64,000 nt of DNA from Corynebacterium cystitidis (GCF_900187295.1 NZ_LT906473.1:2232001-2296000), one strand, 5' to 3'; positions 27,559 to 36,608 are shown, numbered from the stretch's first letter. Notes: generated from the letters alone by a model not told the origin. A program made the numbers and translations.

Positions 27559-27676
27559 CGGTACCCCACGAGATTAGAAAGGAGAACTTTTTCACTTAAC
27601 CAGCGTAGCCTGCCACCAGGCTATAAGCTGACCTAATAGAACAACTCCTTGTTTCACTCTCATCTAAGGATCCGCC

Positions 27677-29317
27677 ATTAAAGCTGTCTCACGCAAACTA
27701 CTTGCTTTCGTCTCAGCAAGCTTATTAATCAGTACCACTCCCGGCACTGCAGCCACGCAATCATCTTTTTCTGATTCGTTATCGTCATCAGTGTCACAGG
27801 GTGCTTTTCCTGCTGATCCTAGTGATCGTTCCGTAGAGGAAATCGACAGTAAAGAAACGTCAGATGAGTACCCCACTCCAGTACTGCCAGAGTGGGCTAA
27901 AGGAGCCTCATCTGAAACTATAGAGACTGAACTTCCACCGGAAGAAGTCTCCGAGTGGACTCCGACGAAATCTCCTAAATCTACTGTACGCCCTGGAGAA
28001 ATGCGTAGCGATAGGGAAGAAATACCGGGTGATTTCACCAAAGAAGAGGCGGATCTTGCAGAAACAAAAGAAGCACAGCTGCAAGAAGAAGATAACCCGA
28101 CCCTAAATTCTGCCCCAGGTTGCAAAGTTTACTGGCCTTCTCCTTTTGAAGTATGCGGTGCAATCCGGGAACTTTATGATTCCATGGGCGGACCGAAAAG
28201 CTTTCTGACGTTTCCTAAAAGCAACGAACTAACTAATCCTGACGGTGTTGGTAAAAGGTCTGAATTCGTCAACGGGTTTATCTATTGGCATCCAAAGACA
28301 GGTGCTCATACTGTTAGCGTTCCTGCAACCGTCGTGTGGGCAAAGCATGGTTGGGAACGCGGGCACTTCGGGTACCCAATGACTAATGATATCGCTCTCG
28401 GAGATAGTTGGTATAAACAAAAATACCAAGGTGGCTACATCTACACACGAAACTCCATTCCAGCAGTACAAGCAGGAATTCAGGGGCGAATCTATGACAA
28501 ATGGCAGGACATGGGGGCCGAAAAGAGTACCTTAGGTTTCCCTATCAGCAGCGAAGAGAAAACACCTGATGGGATTGGGCGATACAACCTTTTCCAAAAA
28601 GGAATTATGGTTTGGCACCCCAAATTCGGCGCTCACGCTATAACAGGCGATGTGCTACTCCAATGGGTGTATGCAGAAGCAATCGGAGAAGGTCAGGGGT
28701 ATCCCACCGGAGATCCGCAAGATTTTCAAGAGGGGTGGAAGCAGCAGCCCTTTGAAAAAGGAAAAATTTATGGTTTCCAGCTAGAAAAATTTTTCCCAGA
28801 ATACCTCCCCGGAGCAGGACTCGAACAAGATACACCTACCCTACAAGGCAGCGGAATTGCTGGAGGCAATGACTACACCGATGAACTTCTTCTGGAGACT
28901 AGGGATATGTGTGGTAAACCCATACTGCTGCGACGTGGATGGTTTAATACGACGGACAAAGCTCCATGGGGATATGACAAAATTGTTTATAAGCACAACA
29001 TTTGGAGTTTGTGGTCTATAAAAACCGTGCTTAATAACTCTTGTATACGAGAGCCTCAGGGCCCTTCTATGAGATATGAAGAAATGGTTTATCAAGTCAA
29101 ATGCTCTGATCCGGTAGGAGCAGTTTGCCAGCTCACTGGTAAATCTTTTGCATACCGTGCGATTGTTGAGCCGAAACCTCGTGGAAACGCTTCAGAGCCA
29201 CGCGGAATTACTACTATGTATCCCATTCACAATACTGGTACTCACGGAATGAGCGACAAGGCCCCCAGCTGGTTTAGTACAGATATTCCCACTTTGGATT
29301 TATGGAAATGGCAGTAA
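27677..29317 (+). CDS. Secreted LGFP-repeat protein with unrecognised C-terminal domain (toxin candidate)
   Basis: The frame is open from an in-frame TAA at 27665 onward. The first plausible start is ATT at 27677, with AAGGA six bases before it, giving 546 residues with a good signal peptide (KAVSRKLLAFVSASLLIS, cleavage near GTAA-TQ). The alternative GTG at 27791 would lose the signal. An acidic Ser/Glu/Pro linker (about 40-145) is followed by LGFP-type repeats (about 148-375; PKSFLTFPKSNELTNPDGVG, STLGFPISSEEKTPDGIG, FQKGIMVWHP) that bind the corynebacterial envelope. Residues about 394-546 form a distinct domain with WGYDKIVYKHNIWSLWSIKT and several Cys. It is followed by an overlapping small gene, the layout of secreted toxins with immunity. 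Confidence 0.7.
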   Translation: MKAVSRKLLAFVSASLLISTTPGTAATQSSFSDSLSSSVSQGAFPADPSDRSVEEIDSKETSDEYPTPVLPEWAKGASSETIETELPPEEVSEWTPTKSPKSTVRPGEMRSDREEIPGDFTKEEADLAETKEAQLQEEDNPTLNSAPGCKVYWPSPFEVCGAIRELYDSMGGPKSFLTFPKSNELTNPDGVGKRSEFVNGFIYWHPKTGAHTVSVPATVVWAKHGWERGHFGYPMTNDIALGDSWYKQKYQGGYIYTRNSIPAVQAGIQGRIYDKWQDMGAEKSTLGFPISSEEKTPDGIGRYNLFQKGIMVWHPKFGAHAITGDVLLQWVYAEAIGEGQGYPTGDPQDFQEGWKQQPFEKGKIYGFQLEKFFPEYLPGAGLEQDTPTLQGSGIAGGNDYTDELLLETRDMCGKPILLRRGWFNTTDKAPWGYDKIVYKHNIWSLWSIKTVLNNSCIREPQGPSMRYEEMVYQVKCSDPVGAVCQLTGKSFAYRAIVEPKPRGNASEPRGITTMYPIHNTGTHGMSDKAPSWFSTDIPTLDLWKWQ

Positions 29318-29754
29318 CCCCAGAGCATCATTTTGATTTAAAGGCTGCCGCGTTTTCCTTGGCAGAGATCCTTAATAAGGATGCTTTGAGTGAAAATAGA
29401 TTTAGGGATGACGCCGCTACATCATTGCCGAAATTTCATGGCGCCGCTGCTTGGATCAATACCTTCTTATACATCATTTTGAAAGTAGAAACATCTAACG
29501 GCACAGCCTTTGTGGGGTTTGAAACCATCTTCCACCCTGAGGGAACTTTTCAAGAATACTCGGTTGAGTATGAAAATGTCCACGACTTGTGGGCATACGA
29601 AATTGCTGGTGAATCATTTCTTAAAGAACTCGATTTTGAGGATCCGGATCGTATCACTTGGTTGAAAACAGATAGGAAAAGTTTCGTTCCTTCTACATGG
29701 AACGACTTGCTCGATTTTAATCATGCTTCGAATCAAATATGGATGCAGGATTAA
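29302..29754 (+). CDS. Small acidic protein, immunity-protein candidate
   Basis: Protein of 150 residues, soluble and acidic, with aromatic-rich strands (FVGFETIFHPEGTFQEYSVE, NVHDLWAYEI). I do not recognise its family. Its ATG lies 16 bases inside the LGFP gene, a translational-coupling arrangement usual for toxin-immunity pairs. No signal peptide is visible, so it would act in the cytoplasm. The gene ends 37 bases before copy B of the fas repeat, so it is the last gene of this cargo segment. Confidence 0.6.
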   Translation: MEMAVTPEHHFDLKAAAFSLAEILNKDALSENRFRDDAATSLPKFHGAAAWINTFLYIILKVETSNGTAFVGFETIFHPEGTFQEYSVEYENVHDLWAYEIAGESFLKELDFEDPDRITWLKTDRKSFVPSTWNDLLDFNHASNQIWMQD

Positions 29755-29790
29755 AGGATTTTCCTCTTGACTATCGTCACGAAGGTACTT

Positions 29791-30052
29791 GACCGAACTG
29801 TTTAAGCAGATCGAGAACCGCCGCTTCGCCGAGGGCCACACCCATGACTCTGAAATCGCGCTGCTTCTCGACGAAAACGCGCGCCTCGGTAAGGACGGCA
29901 CCTACCCAATTAAGTAAGATTCCAGCTTGTTAGGGGAAGCGCCCCCGGTTACCAGTGAGGGTAACCGAGGGGCGCTTCGTCGTTAAGCGGAAACGGAGGG
30001 ATTTTTCACCTGACGTGGCTCAAGTCAGTAAGACGGTTTCCGTAATTGGTCA
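29791..30052 (+). repeat. fas 3'-end repeat, copy B (displaced)
   Basis: The final 42 fas codons with stop, the terminator and about 80 bases downstream occur here without the rest of fas. Compared with copy A there are several substitutions (for example the codons for KSSE read HDSE) and one base missing in the hairpin. The right end includes GTAAGACGGTTTCCGTAATT uninterrupted, which is the empty site of the IS1634-like insertion. Confidence 0.9.
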
Positions 30053-30116
30053 AAGATTCCTTGAAGGCGTGTAGAAAATGGTGCTGCCACGTGCTTTGAC
30101 GGAATCATGCCTCTAA

Positions 30117-30767
30117 TCAGCGATACTTCTCTAATCGGGACTCACGGGAGCCTCCGAACCTACCCCATAGCATGATGCCAACTAGAAAAACTATTAAAGA
30201 CTCAGCGAAACTTATCGGTTCCCACCACGCACCTTCATAGGGCTGAGCAGGTACCGGAAGCGGGAAACCCTCCGGTATAAGCATATGGAGTGATGCAATC
30301 CCAATTAATGCCACCAAGCTCACCGCAGTACCAATTGCCTGCCCCCACAAAGTAACCGAGATGAAAGCGAGTCCTGCGGCAGTTAAGGTGCCAACTAAGA
30401 TATATTCGCTACCTGGCGGAACGCTGCTACCGATATAGTTCGCTGCCCGCGCTGCACGTCGCACATTGATAGCTACCACCCCGACACTCGCACACACTAA
30501 GGCTATAAATGTAACGGCCAACCCTTGCGATAAAGAGGCCATTCGCGCTCGTCGGCAGCCCAAGTCAATCGATCGTAAGCGTGGCACACATACTCCGATT
30601 GCTGCGATTGTCGCAGTGTACATCCACCATTCGGCGATGGTGAAATATTTTTCACCAGTTACACTTGGGATCCCAAATGTGTAGCCACCAATTACCCCTA
30701 GAACGAGTGCTGCACTGAACAGAAGAAGAAAAATCGTGCGCCAGGGGGCCGGAATAAGAGCTCTCAT
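30117..30767 (-). CDS. Polytopic membrane protein, third gene of ABC cluster
   Basis: About 216 residues with roughly six hydrophobic segments. I start it at ATG 30767, which overlaps the stop of the preceding permease as TGATG; the longer frame to 30797 has no advantage. No family is recognised. Translational coupling to the permease suggests a second membrane subunit of the same ABC complex, or an immunity membrane protein. Confidence 0.65.
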   Translation of the reverse strand: MRALIPAPWRTIFLLLFSAALVLGVIGGYTFGIPSVTGEKYFTIAEWWMYTATIAAIGVCVPRLRSIDLGCRRARMASLSQGLAVTFIALVCASVGVVAINVRRAARAANYIGSSVPPGSEYILVGTLTAAGLAFISVTLWGQAIGTAVSLVALIGIASLHMLIPEGFPLPVPAQPYEGAWWEPISFAESLIVFLVGIMLWGRFGGSRESRLEKYR

Positions 30768-32167
30768 CACTCCGAAACCACCCCAAACCACTCCCACTGT
30801 GCTGTGCAGCTAGCGATTTCGTCTGAGTGCGTAGCAATCCCCGCAATGATCACGTCCAACGGGGTGTTCGCAAAAGGATCCTCTTGCCCATAAAGCGATC
30901 CGCCCTCCGCTGCACTATCTCGCACAATGCGTCCCGAGGAATCACGGGCCAGCCCAACATGCTGCTCTAACCCTGCCACAGCGAGTAGATGTGTATTTAA
31001 TTCGCTATTCAGTCGCACGGATTCTGGATGTTCATTGCCGTTACAAACGGCGGTACTGACGACCGATTCAATCACACTGATTCCGAGACCCGTGCGATGC
31101 TGCCAGGGCTGGTAGATGATCTCACGCCCGAGACTGTCTGTTTTGCCAAAGACTGGGGTATAGACTATTTGCTCTGGCGACACGATTTCCCCGACCACAT
31201 CAAGCGCCTGATTTGCACTGTCAATACTGCGCTGCAACGCAGGCTCATTAGCTGTATTTACGCACACCGAAATGTTCGGTCTTTGAGTACTGTCACACAT
31301 TAACTCTTGCTCATACTCAGGCAACGAAGAGGTTGCTATACCGACTGCGAAACCTAAACCGGCAGCCACAAACGGCAAGGCGCTTAGAGCACGGCCTGGT
31401 GTGTAAGGATCTGCAGCCCGGCTCGCCAGGAAAACTGCTCCCACCAATGCCACCGCAGCGAGCATGAGGGCTAGACTCACTGCCCACAGTTTGGCGGGCG
31501 AGGGAGCCATGTCTGAATACCTTTGAATCCCTAGTGGCCACAGGAAACTAAAAGTGGCACTGTACGCGCCGAAAAGCAAAGTGATACCGCCAGACAAAAT
31601 AACACGTGCGATGAGCTGAATACGACGAGTGAGAGTGGCGACCACAATGCCTAAAGCTGTGCTTCCGACAACGAATCCTGCGCCTGCGATAAGAGACGAA
31701 AAGAAGAATCGAATATCCAGTGAATTCTCCCCTAGAAGGGGAAGAAGTAGTATACCTGCGCTTATAACAAGCGCGGTAAGAGCACTTAGAACGCTTACAC
31801 CTGCTATGTAGCTATAACGAACCGCAATTGCTTGTTTTCCTGACGGACTCATTAACATGCTATGTGGAGAGTAGCGACTGAAACGCCATGCTGCCCCCAT
31901 GGTGGCCAACACACCTGCGACCAAGCCTACCGTTCGCAGTGAAATATCAAAATCCTCATATCCAGCCCAAGGCAGGCGCGCTAAGCGAATGGCCTGTGCA
32001 CAGGAGAACGAGATAATAAGCCCGATTATTACGGAGTACCCAGCGTCGAGAAGCAACGGGGCAGTCAAAGTCGAAGACATACTGCCGTGATTTTGAGAAC
32101 GAGAAGCGCGGTGTTTCTCTGGCGATGGCTTGTGTAAGCCAATGGAGCTTCGTTGAGAATGGTCCAT
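30767..32167 (-). CDS. ABC-2-like permease with large extracytoplasmic domain
   Basis: Protein of 466 residues. The N-terminal 290 residues contain about seven or eight membrane helices. The rest (about 300-466) is a soluble Cys-containing region (MCDSTQRPNISVCVNTANE, VSTAVCNGNEHPES) that would face outside. It starts two bases after the ATPase stop and overlaps the next membrane gene, so the three form one unit. The domain plan resembles bacteriocin-linked ABC membrane proteins, but no family could be named. Confidence 0.7.
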   Translation of the reverse strand: MDHSQRSSIGLHKPSPEKHRASRSQNHGSMSSTLTAPLLLDAGYSVIIGLIISFSCAQAIRLARLPWAGYEDFDISLRTVGLVAGVLATMGAAWRFSRYSPHSMLMSPSGKQAIAVRYSYIAGVSVLSALTALVISAGILLLPLLGENSLDIRFFFSSLIAGAGFVVGSTALGIVVATLTRRIQLIARVILSGGITLLFGAYSATFSFLWPLGIQRYSDMAPSPAKLWAVSLALMLAAVALVGAVFLASRAADPYTPGRALSALPFVAAGLGFAVGIATSSLPEYEQELMCDSTQRPNISVCVNTANEPALQRSIDSANQALDVVGEIVSPEQIVYTPVFGKTDSLGREIIYQPWQHRTGLGISVIESVVSTAVCNGNEHPESVRLNSELNTHLLAVAGLEQHVGLARDSSGRIVRDSAAEGGSLYGQEDPFANTPLDVIIAGIATHSDEIASCTAQWEWFGVVSE

Positions 32168-32169
32168 TG

Positions 32170-32961
32170 CTACCGCCTTGGATCACATTTCTGTTTGACA
32201 ACCGTCGACACAGAAGGATGCGCATGCAGCATCTGCTGGTATGCCTGTTCTATGGAGGAATCACGTGAAGCTTTGCCATTGGGAAGAGTAGCAGTAAATT
32301 GCGCGTAACTTCCGGAAAACACTATTTGACCGGCCTTGATCATCGCAACTTCCGGATCAAGAAAACGGACATCTTCCAACAAGTGGGTACTAAGCAATAC
32401 GGTTGCGGACGTAGCAATGTCCGCTATCAATCGGCGAATCTCTACCCGCACCTCCGGGTCAAGACCCACTGTCGGCTCATCTAACAGCAGCACTGATGGT
32501 TCGTGTAACAACGCACATGCGAAACCGGCACGTCGAAGCTGACCACCCGAAAGTTCCCCGACGCGAGAGTTGCGTTTCTCCGCTAGATCCAGTCGTTCGA
32601 GCACAGAATCAATCAGTTGCCGGTTACGAGCTGCGGGCACTTTGTGAACCCAACACAGATAGCTCAACACCTCAGACAAGCGCATCCGTTTAGGCAATGA
32701 AATATGCTGCGGAACTACACCAAGTTGAGCCCGATAATCTTCGACCGTTGCCCGATCTACGCGAGTATCGTTGTAAAATACGTCTCCTTGAGTTGGTGAG
32801 ATACTGGTTCCAATGATGTTCATTAGCGTCGATTTCCCTGAACCATTGGGACCCAGTAAAGCCGTGGTGCCGGAAGAAAAAGTAACGCTGATATTGTCAA
32901 GGGCTTCTACTGCACCTCCACCCCTTCCGTATACATGGCTTACGCCCTTCACCGTTATCAA
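32170..32961 (-). CDS. ABC transporter ATP-binding protein
   Basis: ATPase of 263 residues with Walker A LLGPNGSGKSTL, Q-loop in GVVPQHISLPK, signature ELSGGQLRRAG, Walker B VLLLDEPTVGLDP and switch His in LLSTHLLED. The start is TTG at 32961 with AAGGAGGGG five bases upstream. It is most like the ATPases of ABC-2 exporters used for antibiotic or bacteriocin export and self-protection. It powers the two membrane proteins downstream. A long inverted repeat upstream may attenuate read-through from the secreted-peptide gene. Confidence 0.88.
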   Translation of the reverse strand: MITVKGVSHVYGRGGGAVEALDNISVTFSSGTTALLGPNGSGKSTLMNIIGTSISPTQGDVFYNDTRVDRATVEDYRAQLGVVPQHISLPKRMRLSEVLSYLCWVHKVPAARNRQLIDSVLERLDLAEKRNSRVGELSGGQLRRAGFACALLHEPSVLLLDEPTVGLDPEVRVEIRRLIADIATSATVLLSTHLLEDVRFLDPEVAMIKAGQIVFSGSYAQFTATLPNGKASRDSSIEQAYQQMLHAHPSVSTVVKQKCDPRR

Positions 32962-32986
32962 CCAAACCCCTCCTTATAGAAATTAA

Positions 32987-33031
32987 AGAAACGTATCACA
33001 AAATCAATCAGGGTTTCAGTGATACGTTTCT
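32987..33031. promoter_or_regulatory. 13-bp perfect inverted repeat between peptide gene and ABC genes
   Basis: AGAAACGTATCAC and GTGATACGTTTCT are exact complements separated by 19 bases. The repeat lies between the secreted-peptide gene (ends 33098) and the ATPase start (32961). It could be an attenuating hairpin or an operator. No T run follows on the minus strand. Confidence 0.6.
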
Positions 33032-33097
33032 ACTAGATGTGTACTTGCCTGTAGTCGTGTCATGCTGTCTTCACGGACAGCGGTTCTACAGGAATAC

Positions 33098-33570
33098 CTA
33101 ACACAGAACCCTACGCTCGCCCTTGTCGAAACTGTTGCCTGTCGAACTTTCAACCCGAGTATAATAGGCTCCTCGACCAGCACACCTCCCCACTGCTACA
33201 GCCGTAGAGTTACCTGCCCCATCTGCAACAGCGACAACCTTATCGGGAGCAAAGCGAACATGCTTCATAATTTTAACCTTGTAAGTGGCCCAGTTACTGC
33301 ACCCCTCACGTCCGCCTCGCGCCCCCAGCCAGGGGCCGTTTGCATTCTGACTGACCTCCCAAACAATAAACCTGCATCCACTAGGTGCGCTTGGAGTCAT
33401 CCCTAAAGGCTGAATGCCACCAACTCCTCCGGAAGTATCGTCTGGTCCAGTAGAGGGATTGTTAGCCGTCACCCAAGACACATCATCATGAACACTAGCT
33501 GCGTGCACGGGCGACACCAAGCTGGTAAGCGCTAAAGTACGACAGCAAGCGTTGCGAGTAGTTTCTTCAT
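33098..33570 (-). pseudogene. Secreted Cys-containing peptide precursor, frameshifted in signal peptide
   Basis: AGAAAGGG precedes an ATG at 33570 that encodes MKKLLATLAVVL and then stops. Adding one T to the TTT run near 33534-33536 joins it to LALTSLVSPVHAASVHDD, making a textbook signal peptide, and to the open frame that follows. The mature part of about 125 residues has a Gly-rich start, four cysteines (GCRFIV, EGCSNW, GRCAGR and the last residue) and many aromatic residues. No known family was recognised. Size, export signal and adjoining ABC genes suggest a bacteriocin-like product. The defect may be real, phase-variable or an assembly error. Confidence 0.6.
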
Positions 33571-33835
33571 CAGTACCCTTTCTGGTAGTTGTAGCCAAGC
33601 TACACAATGGGCTACGAATAGATGCTCAGGCAACCCCTTAGCGTCGCTTCTCATACACCTTGTGTAGGATTTTTGCAAATCATCCATGACTCGTCAAGAG
33701 GTTGCCCTAAGAAAAATTGTGATGGCAAAATTAGCGCCCAAAATAGAAAGGGAAACCAAACTTGAGCCAAAATGGTCCTGCCCCAACCCAGATCGATGAA
33801 ACGCCTACCGTCTACCGAATTAGCTTCACCCCCAG
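33571..33835. other. Upstream region of secreted-peptide gene, no complete gene
   Basis: Contains a TTGACG box facing the peptide gene. Near 33770 a TTG preceded by AGAAAGGG opens SQNGPAPTQIDETPTVYRIS on the plus strand and is cut by the IS3 element. Read the other way, the bases at 33826-33835 supply the last codons of the minus-strand gene fragment found beyond the element at 36609. Confidence 0.35.
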
Positions 33836-33892
33836 CTGGGCTGTGTCAAGTTTTTTAGACGGTTAAACTGTTTTATTGTTGGTTGTGGGGGG

Positions 33893-34079
33893 TTAGGCTG
33901 CGGGGTTGGTGGCGTGTTTGCAGCGGGTGATGAATTGGCGCATTGCTTGGGCGGGGATCATTCCGGTGGAGGAGTGGATGCGGCGGCGGTTGTAGTAGGT
34001 TTCGATCCAGTGGCCAACTTCGTAGCGGGCGTCAAATTTAGTCGCGAATTGCTTCCGTTCATACAGCAGGTGCAGTTTC
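33893..34079 (-). pseudogene. IS3 OrfB 3' fragment
   Basis: C-terminal part of the IS3 transposase (LHLLYERKQFATKFDARYEV to NPAA), separated from the rest by the IS256-family insertion. One residue differs from copy 1 near the end (KHATNPAA for KHAINPAA). Confidence 0.85.
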
Positions 34080-35515
34080 GAGGGTGTCAAGTTGTTTGTG
34101 TGTGGGGTTGATTTTATAGGTAGTTTTGGAAGCGGTCGGGGTAGGCTACGGACATTTGGTTGATGGCTTGTTTCCACCCTGCCACGCGTGCACCTTCTAT
34201 GAGGCGTCCGGCTGTGGCAGCAACCTTTTTGCCTTCTTTGGCTCGTTTGGCGGCACGGCGATCTTCGATATTGCAGATCATCAACCACAGCGTCTTGACT
34301 GCGGATTCATCGTTAGTGAACTGCACCCTATTACGGGTGGCTTTACGTAGTTGATTGTTAAACGATTCAATCGAATTCGTCGTGTAGATCACCTTCCTCG
34401 CTGCTGGCGGGAACTGTAGAAACGGTATAAACCGATCCCACGCATCGCGCCACACTTTCACTGATTGCGGATATTTCTGCCCCAGCTCAGTTGCAGCAAA
34501 GTGTTCTAACGCTTGCGCTGCCTGGTCCTCATCAGCAGCGGTGTAGATCTGCTTTAAAGCCGCTGATACTGCTTTACGGTCCCCGTACGCAACCCACCGG
34601 TTGGCTGCCCTGATCAGGTGGACGATACAGGTTTGAACCATCGAGTTCGGCCAGGTCGCTTCGACTGCTTCTGGCAGGCCTTTCAACCCATCACAGCACA
34701 CGATGAAAACGTCTTTAACACCCCGGTTAGCCAGGTGGGAACAGACCTGTGCCCAGAACGAGGCTCCTTCTTCTTTGGCAATCCAAATACCCAGGATGTG
34801 CTTAATACCGTCCATATCCACCCCGATAGCCAGATAAGCAGACTTGTTGACCACTCGCCCACCATCACGGACTTTGATACGCAGTGCATCGAGGAACACC
34901 ACGGGGTAGAACTCATCTAGCTGGCGGCTTTGCCACTGCAGTACTTCGTCGAGCACTGCATCAGTAACCGCAGAGATCGTCTCATGCGACACATCGATCT
35001 TCAAGGCTGTGGCTAGGTGGTGTTGGATATCACGGATGGTCATCCCACCGGCATACAAACTAACGATCATGTCATCGACATCGGTCAGGCGACGTACTCC
35101 TTTAGGCACCATCGTCGGAACAAACGTCCCCTGCCGATCACGGGGCACATCAATGGTGACAGGCCCATAGTTAGAATCCACGGTCTTTGGATAGCTGCCA
35201 TTGCGGTGGTTATCAGCCCGAGCAGCGTTTTTGGCTGCCCTGTCACCAGACTGATAGCCGAGGTGGACATCCATTTCCGCCTGCAATGCTGCCGATAGCG
35301 AGGCTTGCAGCATGCCCCTGACCAGTTCATTGGCATCCGTAGTAGAGGTTGCAAGCTCCTTGATGATTTTAGCTACCTCAGGATTGGCAAGCAGTTTCTC
35401 CTCAATAGCATCAATCCGAGCTTTATCCTCTGGATCACGTCGCGTCATAGTCGTCATTGTGGTTCATCTCCTCATGCAGGATCGGTATCCCACACACAAA
35501 CCATCTGACACCATC
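34080..35515 (-). mobile_element. IS256-family insertion sequence (1436 bp)
   Basis: The ends are inverted repeats of about 27 bases beginning GAGGGTGTCAAG on the left and GATGGTGTCAGA on the right read inward, both continuing GTTTGTGTGTGGG. The 8-bp target duplication GCAGTTTC is at 34072-34079 and 35516-35523. It holds one intact transposase gene and is the youngest insertion in this nest. Confidence 0.92.
34114..35457 (-). CDS. IS256-family transposase
   Basis: Full-length Mutator-type transposase of 447 residues. It has the N-terminal DNA-binding region, the typical LGYQSGDRAAKNAARADNHR segment, FLDALRIKVRDGG with a catalytic Asp, VCCDGLKGLPEAV with the second Asp, CIVHLIRAANRWV, and the terminal NSIESFNNQLRKATRNR carrying the catalytic Glu. 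No frameshift is seen, so it is likely active. Confidence 0.93.
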   Translation of the reverse strand: MTTMTRRDPEDKARIDAIEEKLLANPEVAKIIKELATSTTDANELVRGMLQASLSAALQAEMDVHLGYQSGDRAAKNAARADNHRNGSYPKTVDSNYGPVTIDVPRDRQGTFVPTMVPKGVRRLTDVDDMIVSLYAGGMTIRDIQHHLATALKIDVSHETISAVTDAVLDEVLQWQSRQLDEFYPVVFLDALRIKVRDGGRVVNKSAYLAIGVDMDGIKHILGIWIAKEEGASFWAQVCSHLANRGVKDVFIVCCDGLKGLPEAVEATWPNSMVQTCIVHLIRAANRWVAYGDRKAVSAALKQIYTAADEDQAAQALEHFAATELGQKYPQSVKVWRDAWDRFIPFLQFPPAARKVIYTTNSIESFNNQLRKATRNRVQFTNDESAVKTLWLMICNIEDRRAAKRAKEGKKVAATAGRLIEGARVAGWKQAINQMSVAYPDRFQNYL

Positions 35516-35523
35516 GCAGTTTC

Positions 35524-36201
35524 AGTGTGGAGAAAAACGACTCTGCTACCGCATTATCCCAGCACACTCCGACTTCACCGATGCTTAAACGCACATCCAT
35601 CCGACAGGCGGCAGCGGCAAATTGCTTCGAGGTGTACTGCGAACCACGATCCGTGTGGAATATGGCGTTGCCAGCAACATACCCAGCCTTATGTGCCATG
35701 ACCAGTGCATCTTCAACGAGGTTAGTGGTCATGCGTTCGCCGATTTGCCAACCAACTATCATCCGGGTGGTTAAATCAATGACGGTGGCGAGATACATCC
35801 ACCCTTGGCCGGTACGCAGGTAGGTGATATCCCCACATAGGTGTGTCGTCGGCATCGCTGCGTTGAAGCGGCGTTGGAGCAGGTCACTGCGCTGTTTGGC
35901 GTTTGGGTCTGCGATGGTGGTCTTTTTGAATGCGCGGCGGCGTTTCGTGACCAGGTTGTTGTCTGCCATAACCTTGGCTACCGCGTATTTGGTGGTCTTG
36001 ATGTTTGCGGCTGAGCAGATCAGCGTAGATGGTGCGTACCCCACCAAAGCCGTTGTGGTTGGCAAAGGCTTGCTTGACTAGTAGGGCGATTGCCTGTCGG
36101 TGTCCACGTGGAGTGGATGGTGCTGGTGGGCAGTCAAGGCGTGCTCGCCAGGCGTAATAGCCTGAGCGGGAGACTTGTAAGGCTGTGCACATCATGGTCA
36201 C
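35524..36201 (-). pseudogene. IS3 OrfB 5' part, frameshifted and truncated
   Basis: Carries the same two reading frames as copy 1 (first frame 35884-36201, second frame to 36065), including the D-D-35-E core up to SFFSTLKL, where the IS256-family element cuts in. Joining it to 33893-34079 restores the copy 1 sequence. Confidence 0.8.
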
Positions 36202-36245
36202 GGTGTAGGTGGGGTTGGGGCGGCCTTCTTCGTCGAAGTGGTAGA

Positions 36246-36554
36246 TTACTTCGAATTTGTCTTCGGTTCGATCTCCTTGGCAAGCAAGGCTGCTGCTTTT
36301 TTTAAAAACTCGTTTTCTTTACGCAGCTCAGCAATGATTTTCGCCATCTCTTGCGGGTCATCAGAATCAGGATCACCAGCCTTGCGGTGACTGCCGGAAC
36401 CGGTACCAAGTGTCCCTGTTTCCTGGGCGATCCACCGATCCAGGGTTGACTTAGCGATTTCGTATTCAGCGACAACATCAGCGCGTTTCTTACCGAGCGT
36501 CAACACCGCATCGACACACTGCTGCCGGAACTGAGGAGAATACATACGAGGCAT
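36246..36554 (-). CDS. IS3-family OrfA, copy 2
   Basis: Same 102-residue protein as the OrfA at 25793-26101, with the same AAGGA-ATG start context. It is intact, but its partner OrfB is broken twice, so this copy cannot move without help. Confidence 0.8.
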   Translation of the reverse strand: MPRMYSPQFRQQCVDAVLTLGKKRADVVAEYEIAKSTLDRWIAQETGTLGTGSGSHRKAGDPDSDDPQEMAKIIAELRKENEFLKKAAALLAKEIEPKTNSK

Positions 36555-36608
36555 GAAACTATCCTTCCAGATCGTTAAGGTTTCAACGTCTAAAAGAATC
36601 ATGACACC

